Assembly: GCF_003473485.1 (NCBI RefSeq) | Contig: NC_053046.1 | Coordinates: 5,032,001-5,096,000 of the forward strand | Direction of reading: 5' to 3' | DNA: 64,000 nucleotides | DNA from: Medicago truncatula | Lineage: Eukaryota; Streptophyta; Magnoliopsida; Fabales; Fabaceae | Shown here: piece after piece, positions 1 through 13,095 of the stretch | Layout of the letters: the number at the start of each line of letters is the position of its first letter | How positions within the stretch are numbered: the stretch's first letter is position 1 | The notes under the pieces: generated by a model | What the model saw: only the letters and a program-made list of their open reading frames with translations | What the model was told of the DNA's origin: nothing | The model's database searches: none | Made by a program: the position numbers and the translations under genes

Positions 1-353
1 ATAATAAAAAAATTCAGTCAAAAAAGCATGTATTTTTCTTTATATATCCTTTTTTTTTTTTTTGAGAGGGATCTTTATATATCGTTATAATTTTACCATA
101 GAAAAAAAAAACCAAGTGCCCATTTTCCAATAAACAATACCGTCTAATAGTTTTGTTTTTTCCAAAACAAAAAGATACTAACAATCCTATTCAAAGTCAA
201 ACACACACACTCTCTCTCTAAATCTAAATCTTAATTATAAGTACACAAACACAACACCTCATTCGCTCCCAAACACAATAGTTATGTGATGACTACGTAC
301 GTAAAGTAACTCAATCACTCATCTCATCACATTTTCAACCATTTTCACAAACA

Positions 354-1298
354 ATGACCACCACCACCTTCATCACAAACAAAGAGACCAAAAACGATGA
401 AAAAACAAAACCACCACTTAGACCCAAGAAACGAAGAATATGTTTCTCATTCACAACATATGCAAACGATCTCATACAAAACCTCAAATCCTCTAACATT
501 ATTATCGAACAAGGACTCACCGAATCAGAATTTCAACATCTCGAATCAAAATTCAACCTTAAATTCCCACCTGATCTTCATGCTATTCTCCAACAAGGTC
601 TTCCAGTGTCACCGGGTTTTCCTAATTGGCGTTCATCATCTCATCAACAGCTTCAAATTCTTCTCAACATTCCAGTCTCTTCCATTCTCCGCCGCGTTAA
701 AAATAATAGTTTCTGGCATCCTTCATGGGGTCCAATCCCGAAAGATAAGCTAACCGCGGCGCAGAGGATTTTGGACCCTGCACCGCAGTTAGTTCCGATC
801 TTTCGGCATTGTTATATACCTATGAATCCGTTTGTTACTGGGAATCCGGTATTTTACGTTGATCATAGTGGTGATGTGAGATTGGTGGGTTATGATATTG
901 TGGGGTTTTTTAGGGATGGAGGGTTTTTGGATGGGGTTGAAGAGGTGGATGATCCGGTTTGGGCGGCGAGGGAGGCGAGGAGGATTGAGGTATGGACGGA
1001 GGTGGCGGATGGGAGAGGGGAGAGAGGGTGGAAATGGTGGTGGGATGATCGGAGAGGAGTGGTAGGGAGGTGTATGGATGGGGTGCTGCGGAGGTTGAGG
1101 GAAGGTGGGTGGAAAGAGGAAGAGATACAAGAGATGATGATGATGAATGAAGATGAAGAAGGAGAAAAGAAGCATGAGAAGCACGTGAGTGTTTTGGGGT
1201 TGGAGTTATTGCGTGCGGGATGGAGCAGGGAAGATATAGTGTACTCGCTTGGGGTTGATGTAGGAAATTCGTGGTTGGATTTGGAATTTGATTGTTGA
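354..1298 (+). CDS. SMI1/KNR4-like (SUKH-type) plant protein
   Basis: Single-exon gene encoding 314 residues. I recognise the plant family related to yeast SMI1/KNR4 from the segment at residues 53-93 (LTESEF, then KFPPDL, then GLPVSPGFPNWR), followed by a WGP motif and a GNPVFYVD stretch typical of the domain. A basic run (PLRPKKRR, residues 21-28) could be a nuclear localisation signal. The C-terminal third is rich in Trp, Gly and Glu, with an acidic, Met-rich linker (about 253-275) and a closing GWSRED segment. The ATG at 354 is the first in frame and lies in a favourable context (acaATGacc). A TATA-like run lies near 72-80 and a possible AATAAA poly(A) signal at 1401. In yeast the domain acts as a scaffold in cell-wall and signalling control. 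The plant function is not known to me. The call is by family resemblance; family membership is fairly sure, function is not. Confidence 0.75.
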   Translation: MTTTTFITNKETKNDEKTKPPLRPKKRRICFSFTTYANDLIQNLKSSNIIIEQGLTESEFQHLESKFNLKFPPDLHAILQQGLPVSPGFPNWRSSSHQQLQILLNIPVSSILRRVKNNSFWHPSWGPIPKDKLTAAQRILDPAPQLVPIFRHCYIPMNPFVTGNPVFYVDHSGDVRLVGYDIVGFFRDGGFLDGVEEVDDPVWAAREARRIEVWTEVADGRGERGWKWWWDDRRGVVGRCMDGVLRRLREGGWKEEEIQEMMMMNEDEEGEKKHEKHVSVLGLELLRAGWSREDIVYSLGVDVGNSWLDLEFDC

Positions 1299-3698
1299 TA
1301 ATCAACTAAGGGGTCCCTTTGACCATACATTTTTTTCTTTGTTAATATTTGCTATTTATTTTAGAATACAAAAAACTAGTACTAGTAGTTTTGTCGATTA
1401 AATAAACTAGTACTAGTGGTAGAATATAAAAAGAGATGGTATTCTTTTTTGTAGACGAACAAAATCGTGAGGCAAAATGGATTGGTGTTTGGCATGGCAA
1501 CACAGATTTTGTATTTTATTTTAGTGGACAGATTCATAGAATTAAATGATTATTTATTATATTTTAATTGAGTGATAGAGTTCAATTTGTTCATAGATTT
1601 TAGAGTATTTTATTATTAAAATGGTAAATATCTTTTGTATTTAATAGGTGTCTTTTGTATTGAATATGAAACGTATCATATTTGATTGGCCAAATTATTG
1701 TTACTTTATTTTTAAAGGTTGATTGGCCAAATTAATATAAGTAAGCAATATCCATATAATTTGGTTGGGCAATTTATAGATGAAATGTAATGGTAGTCGC
1801 AATTTATATTTGGAATTCTGCTCTTCTCCCAACAAAAAATGTTCACTCTCAGCCAAAAATTCGAAAATACATATGCGTGGGTTAACTCACGCTAGCTATA
1901 ACATCCGCTTGAGTTAACTCACGTAGGTGTTAAACATGAAAAATCAACCGCTTCAGTTAACTCACGTTGCGCTTTACACATGCGTGAGTGTTAACTCACG
2001 CATGAGTATTTTTGAAACTTTGGTTGAGAGTGAGCAAAACTTATTGGGAAAAGAGCATAATTCTTATATTTGTTGTAGAACTCAACATCAGAAACGTATT
2101 TTAGTGATGTGATGTGCTTTCGTTGTATATACACACCTCCTCTCTATTGTTTACTAACTCCCGGATGTGGGACTATTATAACTTGAAAGCTTGAACTAGA
2201 GAGACCATGTCATTGCGTCAACATTCATTGCTACACTATTATTATTGCGTCAACATTCTCTCTCTCTCTCTCACACACACATATTATCGAGTTAATTCAT
2301 GAATTATATATAACTTAAGTTTCGTTTATTTAATTAATGAACTTAATTTTCAGCTCAAATTTATCTCATTTGGTTTATGAATGAAGTTCAATGAGTTAGT
2401 TGTTGAGTTGAACTCCAAACTATGTTTAAATTAGCTCGTTTCACTGCCAACTCTACTTTAAAAGATTTTCTAATATGAATGTTTTTAACGAGATGTAACG
2501 GTTTGGTGACTTCTAGACCGTCCACCTTTGCCATTAGAATGTTTACAATTATCAATAAGATTTTGTAATTTTGAAAATTATTGTAAATTTATGTTAATAT
2601 AGAGATGTATATCAATATGATCTTATAAATGTATTGATAAACTTAATATTTATCTTTTTTATCAATTGTATTTGTTTAGTAAAAGCATTTGAATGAGATG
2701 ATTTAAGTTTTTTACAATTTAACTAAATGTTAAGAATTCAAATTCAGTCTTAAGAATGCAAAGAGTTTTGTCGTTCATTGTGCTTCAATTTAAGAAACTC
2801 ATTGTACAAATTATTATTGACATTGAAAGATCAATTTAAACCCATACAGACGTTAACTTAATAACATATGAATTTGGCTTTAAAAAAAGGACTAATACCG
2901 TGCTTGGAATAGCGGTGGAAAGCCAGCAAACCCACGTCCACACAAAAGCTAGAATTCATAGCTTTGTAAAAATCACATCAAAAGTGTATTGGAAATTGAG
3001 AAACATGATGCAAACTCCATTCCAAATAGTCACTAAATGTGTGTTTGTTTCTAAGTTAAATTGAACGCAGACGTGCATTTCATGTAAAGTTAGGATATAA
3101 AACTTTTTAAAATTGCAGCAAAATTGATATTGGAACGTGATATTAGTAGTTAGAACTAAGAACGTATAACCAAACAAGCTCTAAACTTAGGTGTAATTAT
3201 TTATTTGTATTTTTTTATATAGTTTTTTAACTAAAAGTACACATTCTATGACTACAACAAAATCTTAAAGATGCCGAAATTGTTAGGTCGGATGTCATAA
3301 TCGTAGTTCGAACTCCAATACCTCCAATTATATGTACGTGAATTTATAATGATTTTGCCATTTCGTCTATTTATAAAATAAAATAAAAAATTCTCAAAAT
3401 ATTTTTTTTTTTTTTTTTAAATTTAACAATAATCATGAATAATTAGGTTGAGAATGATAGAAAAATGAGGTTAGAAAAGGCATTTAGCCTCACTGACGGT
3501 TTTGAGTGTGTTGACGACGCGTCGAAAGATCATCCATCAATTTCATTTCCATCTACCGATAACAACACAAAGTGATTAAATCAAAATCCCACAAACTTGG
3601 GAAACCCTTTCTCCTCATTCTTCTTCAAACAAAAAACCCCAATAACCTAAACTCTTTCTCTACCAAATCGATAACGAAGAAAACTCAAAACATTCTCA
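1299..3698. other. intergenic, one MITE, otherwise nothing recognised
   Basis: AT-rich spacer between the SMI1-like gene and NFS1. It holds short palindromic ACTAGTACTAGT units near 1374-1420, a MITE at 1813-2063, and CT/CA microsatellites near 2259-2282. The last 200 bases before 3699 are pyrimidine/adenine rich and probably include the NFS1 promoter and 5' UTR. No other coding signal was seen. Confidence 0.6.
1813..2063. mobile_element. Mutator-type MITE, 251 bp
   Basis: The element begins GAATTCTGCTC and ends GAGCATAATTC. It is flanked by perfect 9-bp duplications TTATATTTG at 1804-1812 and 2064-2072. The terminal inverted repeats extend imperfectly for over 70 bp. The centre carries several copies of the palindrome-containing motif GTTAACTCACG. 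The 9-bp duplication points to Mutator-like transposition. No coding capacity. Confidence 0.8.
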
Positions 3699-5063
3699 AT
3701 GACCTCAAAACTATTCGCTTCCCTCCTCCGTAACCACCTCACCAAAAAACCCCATCTCCGCCGCCACCCTTTTTCCACCGCCGCGGCAGCCGCCTTAACA
3801 GAACCCCATGAAGAAACCACCGCCGGAATCACTATGAAAGGTGTCAAAATCTCCGGCAGACCTCTTTACCTCGACGTTCAAGCAACTTCACCCGTTGATC
3901 CACGTGTCCTCGACGCTATGCTCCCTTTCTATCTCTCTCGCTATGGAAACCCTCACTCCCGTACCCATTTCTACGGCTGGGAGTCTGATGACGCCATCGA
4001 ACATGCCCGGTCGCAGGTTGCGGCGCTTATAAGCGCTTCACCGAAAGAAATTGTTTTTACTTCAGGGGCTACTGAGTCTAATAATATTTCGATTAAGGGT
4101 GTGTTGCATTTTTACAAAGAGAAGAAGAAGCATGTGATAACTACACAAACTGAGCATAAGTGTGTGCTTGATTCTTGTAGACATCTTCAACAAGAGGGTT
4201 TTGATGTTACTTATCTTCCGGTTGAGAGTGATGGACTGGTTGATTTGGAGAAGTTGAGGAGTGCTATTAGGCCGGATACGGGACTTGTTTCGGTTATGGC
4301 TGTGAATAATGAGATTGGTGTTGTTCAACCTATGGAGGAAATTGGGAAAATTTGTAAGGAGTTTGGTGTTGCTTTTCATACTGACGCGGCGCAAGCTTTA
4401 GGGAAGATTCCAGTTGATGTTGATAAGTGGAATGTGAGTTTGATGTCGTTGAGTGGGCATAAGGTTTATGGGCCGAAAGGGGTGGGGGCGTTGTATATGA
4501 GGAGGAGGCCGAGGATTCGTGTTGAGCCACAGATGAATGGTGGTGGACAAGAGAGAGGGATTCGGAGTGGGACTTTGCCTACTCCGTTGGTTGTTGGGAT
4601 GGGGGCTGCTTGTGAGGTTGCTTTGAAGGAGATGGAGTATGATGAGAAGAGGATTTCGGCATTGCAGCAGAGGTTGCTTAATGGGATAAGGGATAAGCTT
4701 GATGGGGTGGTGGTGAATGGGAGTATGGAAAGGCGATATGTTGGGAATCTTAATTTGTCGTTTGCGTATGTTGAAGGGGAGAGTTTGCTTATGGGGTTGA
4801 AGGAGGTTGCTGTATCAAGTGGTAGTGCTTGCACTAGCGCTAGTTTAGAGCCTTCTTATGTTTTGAGGGCACTGGGAGTCGAAGAGGATATGGCTCATAC
4901 TTCGATTAGGTTTGGTATTGGGAGGTTCACTACCGAAGAGGAAATTGACAGGGCAGTTCAGCTCACGGTTCAACAAGTCGAGAAGTTGAGGGATATGAGT
5001 CCACTTTATGAAATGATGAAGGAAGGTATCAACATCAAGGATATCAAATGGGATCAACACTGA
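3699..5063 (+). CDS. NFS1: cysteine desulfurase, mitochondrial (NFS1)
   Basis: Encodes a 454-residue class V PLP-dependent aminotransferase-fold enzyme that takes sulfur from L-cysteine, leaving alanine, and supplies persulfide to the mitochondrial Fe-S cluster machinery with the ISU scaffold and frataxin. The N-terminus (about residues 1-45) is rich in Arg, Ser and Ala with few acidic residues, as expected for a mitochondrial presequence. Key residues are visible: the PLP-binding Lys255 in [16 protein letters not shown], and the catalytic persulfide Cys378 in [21 protein letters not shown]. The C-terminus ([21 protein letters not shown]) matches the conserved NFS1 tail, so the protein is complete. 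It is a single uninterrupted exon, as I recall for the Arabidopsis orthologue. A possible AATAAA poly(A) signal lies at 5238-5243. The 5' part of the gene is more GC-rich than the rest. Confidence 0.96.
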   Translation: MTSKLFASLLRNHLTKKPHLRRHPFSTAAAAALTEPHEETTAGITMKGVKISGRPLYLDVQATSPVDPRVLDAMLPFYLSRYGNPHSRTHFYGWESDDAIEHARSQVAALISASPKEIVFTSGATESNNISIKGVLHFYKEKKKHVITTQTEHKCVLDSCRHLQQEGFDVTYLPVESDGLVDLEKLRSAIRPDTGLVSVMAVNNEIGVVQPMEEIGKICKEFGVAFHTDAAQALGKIPVDVDKWNVSLMSLSGHKVYGPKGVGALYMRRRPRIRVEPQMNGGGQERGIRSGTLPTPLVVGMGAACEVALKEMEYDEKRISALQQRLLNGIRDKLDGVVVNGSMERRYVGNLNLSFAYVEGESLLMGLKEVAVSSGSACTSASLEPSYVLRALGVEEDMAHTSIRFGIGRFTTEEEIDRAVQLTVQQVEKLRDMSPLYEMMKEGINIKDIKWDQH

Positions 5064-7134
5064 TTATTGGTCAGTTTTTTTGCAGCCTATTTGCGTTGTT
5101 TTGAAATTACTGACAGTAATTTAGGATAAAGCATGCATATAGAGATGGTTGTGTGTAATAATAAGTTAATCACTATATGGTATTATTATATGCATTTTAT
5201 TTACTAGTGCCTATATTAGATTGTGATGACAGAACTGAATAAAAACTCATGTTTTTAATTGTAACCTATTGTCAAGTTTTGTTTGCTTTGTGCCTTGCTG
5301 AATTTGGAAGATGCATTTCCTATTACATATATTGTATTCTTGTTTTCTCGTTATTTTAACCTTTGATTCAGTTTAATTGTTTTTCATGTCAGCTAAAATA
5401 AGTGAACAAATCAGTGAGTTATGAGTTATAATACACAGCTGTTTAGCTCACTTTAGTTAATATCGACGAAATTGTGTTTTTTAAATTTCCAATATATTGC
5501 GCTGTTGTTTTCTGTGTGTTAGAAAGTACAGTTTCTAGAGGTTTTGGCCAGTGCTAATGTCTGCAAGCACACTTTTAGAATTTTAGAGAAGATTGTGCAT
5601 TTTTCCGAAATTATCATCTTGCTTCTCTTCTTCCTAGAAGAACATACAGCGCTAGGAAAACTGATCTCAGGCAAGTGTTAGTATTCTAATTGTTGTACAT
5701 GTAAAAAATGGTGGCGTCAATATTGATAAGATCACGGCGAGAGAGGTAGTGTAAAAGCTTTGGTAAAACATTTGTTGTCTGTCATAAACCATAGGTGGAC
5801 ATTGACAGACAGAAGTTTGATTGAGAGCGTGTTATCATATAGAATAGAGGGGAATTAGAGACTTAGAGTAGTAAGATTAGTTAGAGTAGTTAGTTAGTTA
5901 GAGGAATATTTTGTATGAACAGGGATACAAAGATAGACGGTAAGCATTCAGTAAGGTAAATATTTAGTAATAGAGAAGTAACTACGTTGTAGAACTGTAG
6001 AAGGGAAACCCTTGGAGTAGACTGTAAACATTTAGTAATAGGCCAGAACCATTTTACTAAACCGAGTGCGCATACTTAAGAAGGCCACACTGTTTTGCAT
6101 ATAAACTGTTCCGGACCCATTTATGTAAAACCACAAAAAACCGGTACTCAGATTAAAATCCAATACCTAAATAAAATGGCAAAACCTAGTGGGCTGCCCA
6201 AACCTAATATGCTCTCTGCTGCCATCATGTCATTCCCACCAGCGCCATCACTTCATCGAATTTGTTCCCCTTTCTCGTCATTTCTCTCTAAGAAGGAATC
6301 TGCACTTGCCGGAAAATGAACAGTATTTTATTTGATTTCGTTATCTGTTTCATTCGACATCACAGTCCAGTGTCATTCTTGTCATCTGGCAATAACTGAG
6401 ATGCCGGAACCTGCGCAAACGACATTAATCGGAAGGTAAATTTCAGCAACTCTCCTTCTGTCACACCAATTTTGCCTTCTGAGAGATCCTGATCCAGTGA
6501 GGGATATTCCAATACACATGCAGTTCTGTTGATCTGGAACTGTTGGGGCAGAAGGTAAAGTTTAGTTGATGAAATTGGAAACAAAGGTAGTGTCGTAAAA
6601 CGGACTCCACTGAGGATTTGACTGGGAAGGGGCCATTTTGGCATAGGGAGGTGCAGAGCCTCAAAGTTCTGTGATGTTTTCTGTAATCAAAGGGATTTCC
6701 CTATTTTATTCTATCACAAACCTGAACCTAAAAGTGGATTGCTTACTGTGGTTCGGTTAACCATGCACAGCCCTACCCCTACCTCCAAAGATTTCCCCTT
6801 CTACAACATAGTCACGGCTCTATTACTAGATGTTTACAATACTTTGCTTTCCCTCTATGTTTGTATCCTCCTATTTATATTCAGGGGAGAAGCTATGTTG
6901 TGTGAATGGGGTTGATTTAGCTACCCCACTTTTTTTGTTTTATTTGAACAGGTTAGTATATTTAATAAATAGCTACCCCAATAATATATATTTAAATACC
7001 ACAAATGAGTTTATTTGTCGAAATTTAGTATATATTAAAATGTTAATAAGATATTCACCTGTTTCATAGATGTATTTATCTTATTTTGACACATTTGATA
7101 TCTTAAACAACTACAAAAAGAGCTTTACTAACAG
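5064..7134. other. intergenic, nothing firmly recognised
   Basis: NFS1 3' UTR followed by about 1.8 kb of AT-rich DNA. The stretch 5700-6070 has short GTTAG repeats and resembles decayed retrotransposon sequence, but no LTR boundary or coding domain could be fixed. Small open frames at 6095-6319 and 6360-6664 match no family I know and look fortuitous. Confidence 0.5.
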
Positions 7135-7143
7135 TAAAAATTA

Positions 7144-8196
7144 GGCTTAAATGTACTTTTGGCCCCCTAAGTTTAAAAATGTTGCGATTTTGGCCCCTTA
7201 TTAAAAAAATGACAAATTTAGTCCCCTATAAATTAGCCCGTTTGCAATAGTAGTCCTTTGGCCTATTTTGACCCAGTCAATGCCTAATTGGCATGCCACA
7301 TGTGCAATTATTGATTTTTTACAAAATTACAATGCCACGCGTGTATATATTGAATTAAAAAAATAAAAAATAAAATGAAATTGAAAAACCCAGAAAATCA
7401 CTTTCTTCATCATATTCATGTTTTGGCCAGCAAAATCACTTCTCCCGCAAATTATTTTTTTTTATTCGCGTTCGATGATAAGCCAATAAAACAAAAGCAA
7501 TCATCCTAACAGCACCCACAGAAGCAAGGATAATTGCTATCCTATATTATCCTTTGAACTATGATGCTTTTCATTTAACAGGGTAAAAGGAACATGAACT
7601 TAGATTCATGAATATGAATATTAAAAATTAAATAAGAACATTTCTAAATTCATGAGTTTGTTTTCCTTTTGAAGAATAAATCGCTTTACCCTCTAAGTCT
7701 GAAACAACAAGTTGGAGTCGTACTGAACTCCACACCGGAAAACGCTGCCGGAGTTCCGAAGGTGCCACTAACCGGGAGAAACTCCGTCCATGTTTTTTTC
7801 TTTCTTCTTTTAATAATCATTGGATACGATTTGCAATTGATAACATAGGATCAAACAATTTAACCCTTTTTGCATCATGTTTTTAATTATAAAGAAAAGT
7901 TCATTAATGAGCTGTGGCTGTTTGGTTTCATTTCATTTCTTTTCTAAGAACATGAATAGGATGAAGAAAGTGAAAGATCTAGCTAGATTCAATATACACG
8001 TGGCATTTTAATTTTTTTAAAAATCAATAATTACACATGTGGCATGCCAATTAGGCGTTGACTGAGTCAAAATTGAACAGAACGACTACTATTGCGAAGG
8101 GGCTAATTTATAGGGGACTAAATTTGTCATTTTTTTTAAGAAGGGGCCAAAATCGCAACATTTTTAAACTTAGGGGGCCAAAAGTACATTTAAGCC
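7144..8196. mobile_element. Mutator-like element with long terminal inverted repeats, 1053 bp
   Basis: Starts GGCTTAAATGTACTTTTGG and ends with its complement CATTTAAGCC. Perfect 9-bp target duplications TAAAAATTA lie at 7135-7143 and 8197-8205. The terminal inverted repeats run about 200 bp and include repeated GGCCCC / TTTAGTCCCC phrases. The interior has no transposase frame but contains a locally GC-rich stretch (about 7700-7790) unlike its surroundings, which may be captured host sequence. Non-autonomous. Confidence 0.85.
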
Positions 8197-8205
8197 TAAA
8201 AATTA

Positions 8206-11200
8206 TCAAGACTACAGTCTATATATTTTACCTTATTTCTTTATATTTGGGCCTCTCGTATAAAGATGACTAGCTTTGCCACTGTTTATATGAATAATCC
8301 TCTAACTGACTACACTAACTACTTTAACTCCTCTTTATTCTATATCGCAACAGATCTGGCAACTGTGCAAGCTAATTGGGAATGCTTTCACTCGGATTGA
8401 TGTTGTAGGACATATGGTAATTTAGAGAATGTTATCCCTTCTTCTACGAAGCTTTCAGTCTATGATATACCTTGAAGTACAAGAATAGCATTGAGCTTCT
8501 TTTGTTTGTTGAGGAGGATTAAAAAAATAGTGCAATCAGTAGCTTGAGTGATTTGATGAAAATAGTAATGGTGAGTCTGAGGCCAAAATTTATTGTTCTC
8601 TGCAGCTGTCTACCGTATTTTAAATGAATGAAGCAACTTATAGCAACTCGTGAACACATATTTGCATTTTTTATTATGAATGAAATCAAATAAGAACAGA
8701 CTCTGTATTAAGAAAGTGAAGGGTGAAAGATAAATCAATGCAGTCTGGCATCACTGTTCATTTCTTGTTCTCTCTTCTTTACATTGTCAATCTGGTTATG
8801 ATTGTTCTGTGTTTGTATACCATATCTCCCATATGCTGATGGGAATGCCAAATGGATTGTTAGTAGTTTATAGGAAAAACTATTTAGAATTCTCTCCTTT
8901 TGGAATTCCTTGACTAAGGAAAAAACAATTTAAATCCAGGAAGCTTGTTTAAGTGTAGAACGCTTTCCGCATGGAAATGCCAATGCAGCATCATGAACTG
9001 CAACGTAAATCATTTTTTTATGGGCATGCATGCATGCCTATGCGTTTGATTAAATGCATATCCTCTGTGTAAGAGTGGAAGACCAAAAGCAATATTAAGA
9101 GCTGATGGAAGGCAGTCTAGGGCAGCAACTCTAGTATGTAGAAATTGAAATGCATCATTCTCCAGTAATGAATTGCAGGAATTTAAGCATGGTAGACCTT
9201 ACAGGAGATAGAAAATTTGTGGTTAGAGCCAGTTTTGGGATTAGCTATGAAAGATAAAATTTCAAATAGTGGTAGTGTCTGATGGATATTGAGTTTAGAC
9301 TTTTCCTGTACTAATTTTTAGTGTTGCAATACCTCCCATTCTCAATGAGTTGCATTGCCCTTTTTACAGTTTAGTGCTATTAGTATTATGACATCATGTT
9401 TAGTTCCAAAATCTGAGCTTAAACCATATAGAATTAAAAGAAAATGTGAACAGGGCTTGATATCCAGGGCAAACTTCCACCTAAGAAATAGAAGAATGTA
9501 TTAGGCACAGTAGAAAACAGACAACATATACAAAGAAACAACATATACAAAGAAATATCACGGTCTGGCCAACAAGACCGCTAAGATCTATAAAAGGCAC
9601 TGAAGATTTTATATAAAATAAAGGCTCAATCAATTAGCCGGTTTAAGTTACATCTGTCAACAAAAGCTTCAGTGTGATTGGAGATGACAGCTTTGATTCA
9701 TTGAGTTAGTCTTTTGCAAATGTCTACAATAAAATTCATTATTGATTCGAGCTGAATCTAAATTGTGTGGGAAGTGTTGAAGCGTGGTGGAAGGCGACTA
9801 CTCGAAGTCTCCAGTGGTGTGGTGTGGTGTACAGTAGATTTTGAGTAGTCGCCTTCCACTGTGTACCTACTATCTACAAACACTTTGATGCTCGTGCCAG
9901 TGAGAGATTGAAACTAGTGAGATGTAAATTGAAATAGCGCGCTCTTTGTATGTGGAGGAAAAAAATTCTTATATAGTGGTGGGAGAGTCTATCGAGATTT
10001 GAGAACATTATCAAACACGTAGATTTCACTGTAATACACAACTTATCGTCGATTGAAATCATATTGTCGCTATGACCCTCTAGAAGAATCCATGCACAGT
10101 TGGACCTGAGGCGTAGAGGTCCAACTCGTATGGGCCTTGGTCCAATCTAGAACAATAATGGTCTCGACCTTTTTCTGAGCTTCACTACGGTGGTAGTTCC
10201 ATCACACTGTTGCTGTCGTATAAAAGCCAACGCTGTATTTGGTAAAGGGATTATTTGGGTGATCAAGATTCACTGGCACAAGTGTGTAGATGTAATTTTG
10301 CAGAATGTGATTAATGCCAGAAAAGAAGTAGAGTGTTGCTAATTGCTGGTGTAAAACCATGCACACATAAACATGTTATAAAACCAAACCATTTGCTTTA
10401 TGAAATTATGACTTATTGGAGCTTCAGGGCCATCAACATCAGAAAGGAACTAGAGTATGAGTGCTGTGTAGTTCAGACAGAGCAGTACACTTACGCAACA
10501 GGGATGGGGTAACACTTCAAAACCATGTTACTGATATTTACAGCACAAAAAAAGTTGAGAAAAAAGGTTATGGGAATTGGAATCACAATTCCTTTTCTTC
10601 CAGTGGTCCCTAACAAAGCTTTTCAGTTCTGTTCTGTACTGTCTATCTTGACCTTTGCACCAACATTCTTTTTTATCATATCATATCTAGTTTAAGATAT
10701 GGTGTTCGTGTGGTTCCTTGCTTCACACCTCACGTGACTATAGTGCTGCTAGCTACAATGTATATTCTTCTTTTTTTGATAACAACTTCTCAACCATAAA
10801 TTATGGTTATCTCTTCCAGTTTTAAACTTAAAAATGACAACAAAAAATTGTTTAGATCTATGCATTCTGTTTTAACCTTAAGGTCTGTTCTTTCTGTTAT
10901 CTTTTTCTTTGGACTTTGAGATAATTATCTGTTCTTTCTGCATTCACTTTTATAATGATTTTGTCATTATAAAACTGTACAAATACCATGCAATAACTGT
11001 CATAGAATTAGCTTTATTCACTAAAAAAGAACAAGGAATAATTAGTTTTTTTTGCCTCATGTTGTGTGCCAAACCAGATCAATTTATGTTTATATTTTTG
11101 CACATTTGTTTTAATTTGCTTCACGACAAATTGATTTTTCAAAAAGCCATAATGTTGCAGCTTATATTTAGAGATAAAAGATACCTGCACATATCAATCA

Positions 11201-13082
11201 GTCGTGAAATCAATTGACATTACTAGACCTTTTTGTAACGAATACTCAAAAACACATGTATGGTATGGTACAAATAATTTTGATCTATAATGGACCAACT
11301 ACCATTTATATATTCAAAATAACAACCATTTATTATATACAAAAATGATTAAGCTTAATTGGTCAATGAATTTAAGACAAACCAATGAAGTACTATGGTT
11401 GAAACGAATATTAGTTAAACTTTGAATTATCATGGATTCCTTTCTCTATTGAAACAAAAAGTAATACTAATTTTTCTAGATGCTAAATTAAATCTCTAAT
11501 CACATGCTTAAAGTCCCACCATTTATCAATTGTATCACATAAAACCGGTGAATAGAAATCAATTTAGACAATACTATACTATTGCGATGCATATTGTGAT
11601 TGCTGCGGTGTGAATTTATTTTGAATAGCATAAAATATTAATATAATTTACTGTTTATCTTATAAATTACATATCTTCTATTTTCTTTGTAGGATCTCAT
11701 ATCTATCTCATTATCAATTCTCTATAACTTTAAAATATCTCCAATCTTTTAAAATACTCTCTAAATCTATAATACCACAACAAAGCAAGATAGAAAAATA
11801 ATGCGTGTAATTTTTGAAATACTCTCTAAATCTATAGTATAAAAACAAAGTAAGACACTATTGGAAATCAAGTGTGAGTAATTATGTCTCACGTAAGCTA
11901 GAAATGGAGGAAACGTTGAATATATAATAGAGAGAACTCATATACCTTAAGATTTTAAGTGGAGATATGATGTCTAAGTCGCTTAGTGGTCCGAACGTTT
12001 AGCTCATTTGCAGTCGCATCACGTGACGCGACCGCAATTTAAAACCATACATACATCTCATAATTAATGATTAATGATTTGATCATATACCAGCTTTGTG
12101 ACTTTGTCAAACAATTTTCTTTTCTTTTCATTTCATGTGAGAAAGGAATTCAAGAAGTCTATGATGAGTAAAGTGATGATAAAGAAAACTGTTCTCTTCT
12201 ATCATTTCAAACTCCTAAAATGAAGAAAGGAAGTCCTGTAATACTCTCCCCCGCACATTTTGCAATACTCAAAACAGCACCTGATCATTTCCTGCTTTCT
12301 TACTATTGGTATACCAATCAACATGTATGATAATGGAAAGATTGTTACATCATGTGACTCCTTATTGTCTTGTCATTTTGAATACAGTAGTTTACTTAGC
12401 ACGGTTTTGGAAAAAAAGAGAAAGGCAATTTTCTAGTGGCATTGGTAAAAGTTTAGCCATGCCGTTCATATCAATCATCTACTGGTTATACTTATCAGTG
12501 CCAATCTCCATTTGAACACACAATATAGCATAACAGTGATACTCACACAGTAGAGTCAAAGAGTCACATTGCATTGATGATTAATCATTTTCTGCCCGCA
12601 AAAGTTGTAACAGAAGTGTCATTTTGAACATTGTTACATTATTAATGTAAACAAACAAAAAAACAGTGTTGTTGATTACAGTTCATGAAAAAGTAGCTGT
12701 TTCTTCAATATTCATTTTGTTACTTTCTTATGAAGTCCACATACTTAGCAAGACTACAATAGTGCAGGTCTATTTTGAAATTTAGAATAAGGTATGACCT
12801 AGATTTGTTTACAAATCTTTTATAAAAAAAAGTTATGCAAAATTACACATATAGTCCTTTAAGTTTAACTATTATTTTAGACTTCTCCTTTAAGTTTTTT
12901 TTCCTTAAAAAAAAGTTTATTTTTTTAATTGCTTTTTTATTTTTATTTTTTTGAGAAAATTTAATTGCTTATTTATGACAGATTTTGTTTGCACTATTAG
13001 GCTTTAAGTTATCTTATGTTGCATTATATTCCTTTAAGTTATATTTTGTGATATTGCAAACCACACATTTTGTTGCATAATT
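8206..13082. other. long intergenic stretch, nothing recognised apart from one hairpin
   Basis: Nearly 4.9 kb of AT-rich DNA without a gene I can support. Short frames at 9874-10062, 10909-11217 and 12306-12515 show no recognisable domain, no splice-consistent neighbours and plant-intergenic composition. A 17-bp inverted repeat lies at 9787-9859 and is listed separately. Confidence 0.5.
9787..9859. repeat. inverted repeat, perfect 17-bp arms
   Basis: GTGGAAGGCGACTACTC at 9787-9803 is repeated in perfect inverse complement at 9843-9859, with a 39-bp spacer that contains a short GTGGTGTGGTGTGGTGT run. The arms are GC-richer than the surroundings. Confidence 0.85.
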
Positions 13083-13095
13083 AGAAATGAACAAC

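Noticed and set aside
789..1330. Minus-strand frames rich in Pro, Ser and His opposite the SMI1-like gene
   Set aside because: They are antisense shadows of the coding strand, with low-complexity composition and no family match.
6360..6664. Minus-strand frames of 94 and 67 residues
   Set aside because: Overlapping frames without recognisable domain, promoter or splice context. No support beyond being open.
10909..11217. 102-residue plus-strand frame
   Set aside because: Phe/Ile-rich translation typical of AT-rich intergenic DNA; no motif.
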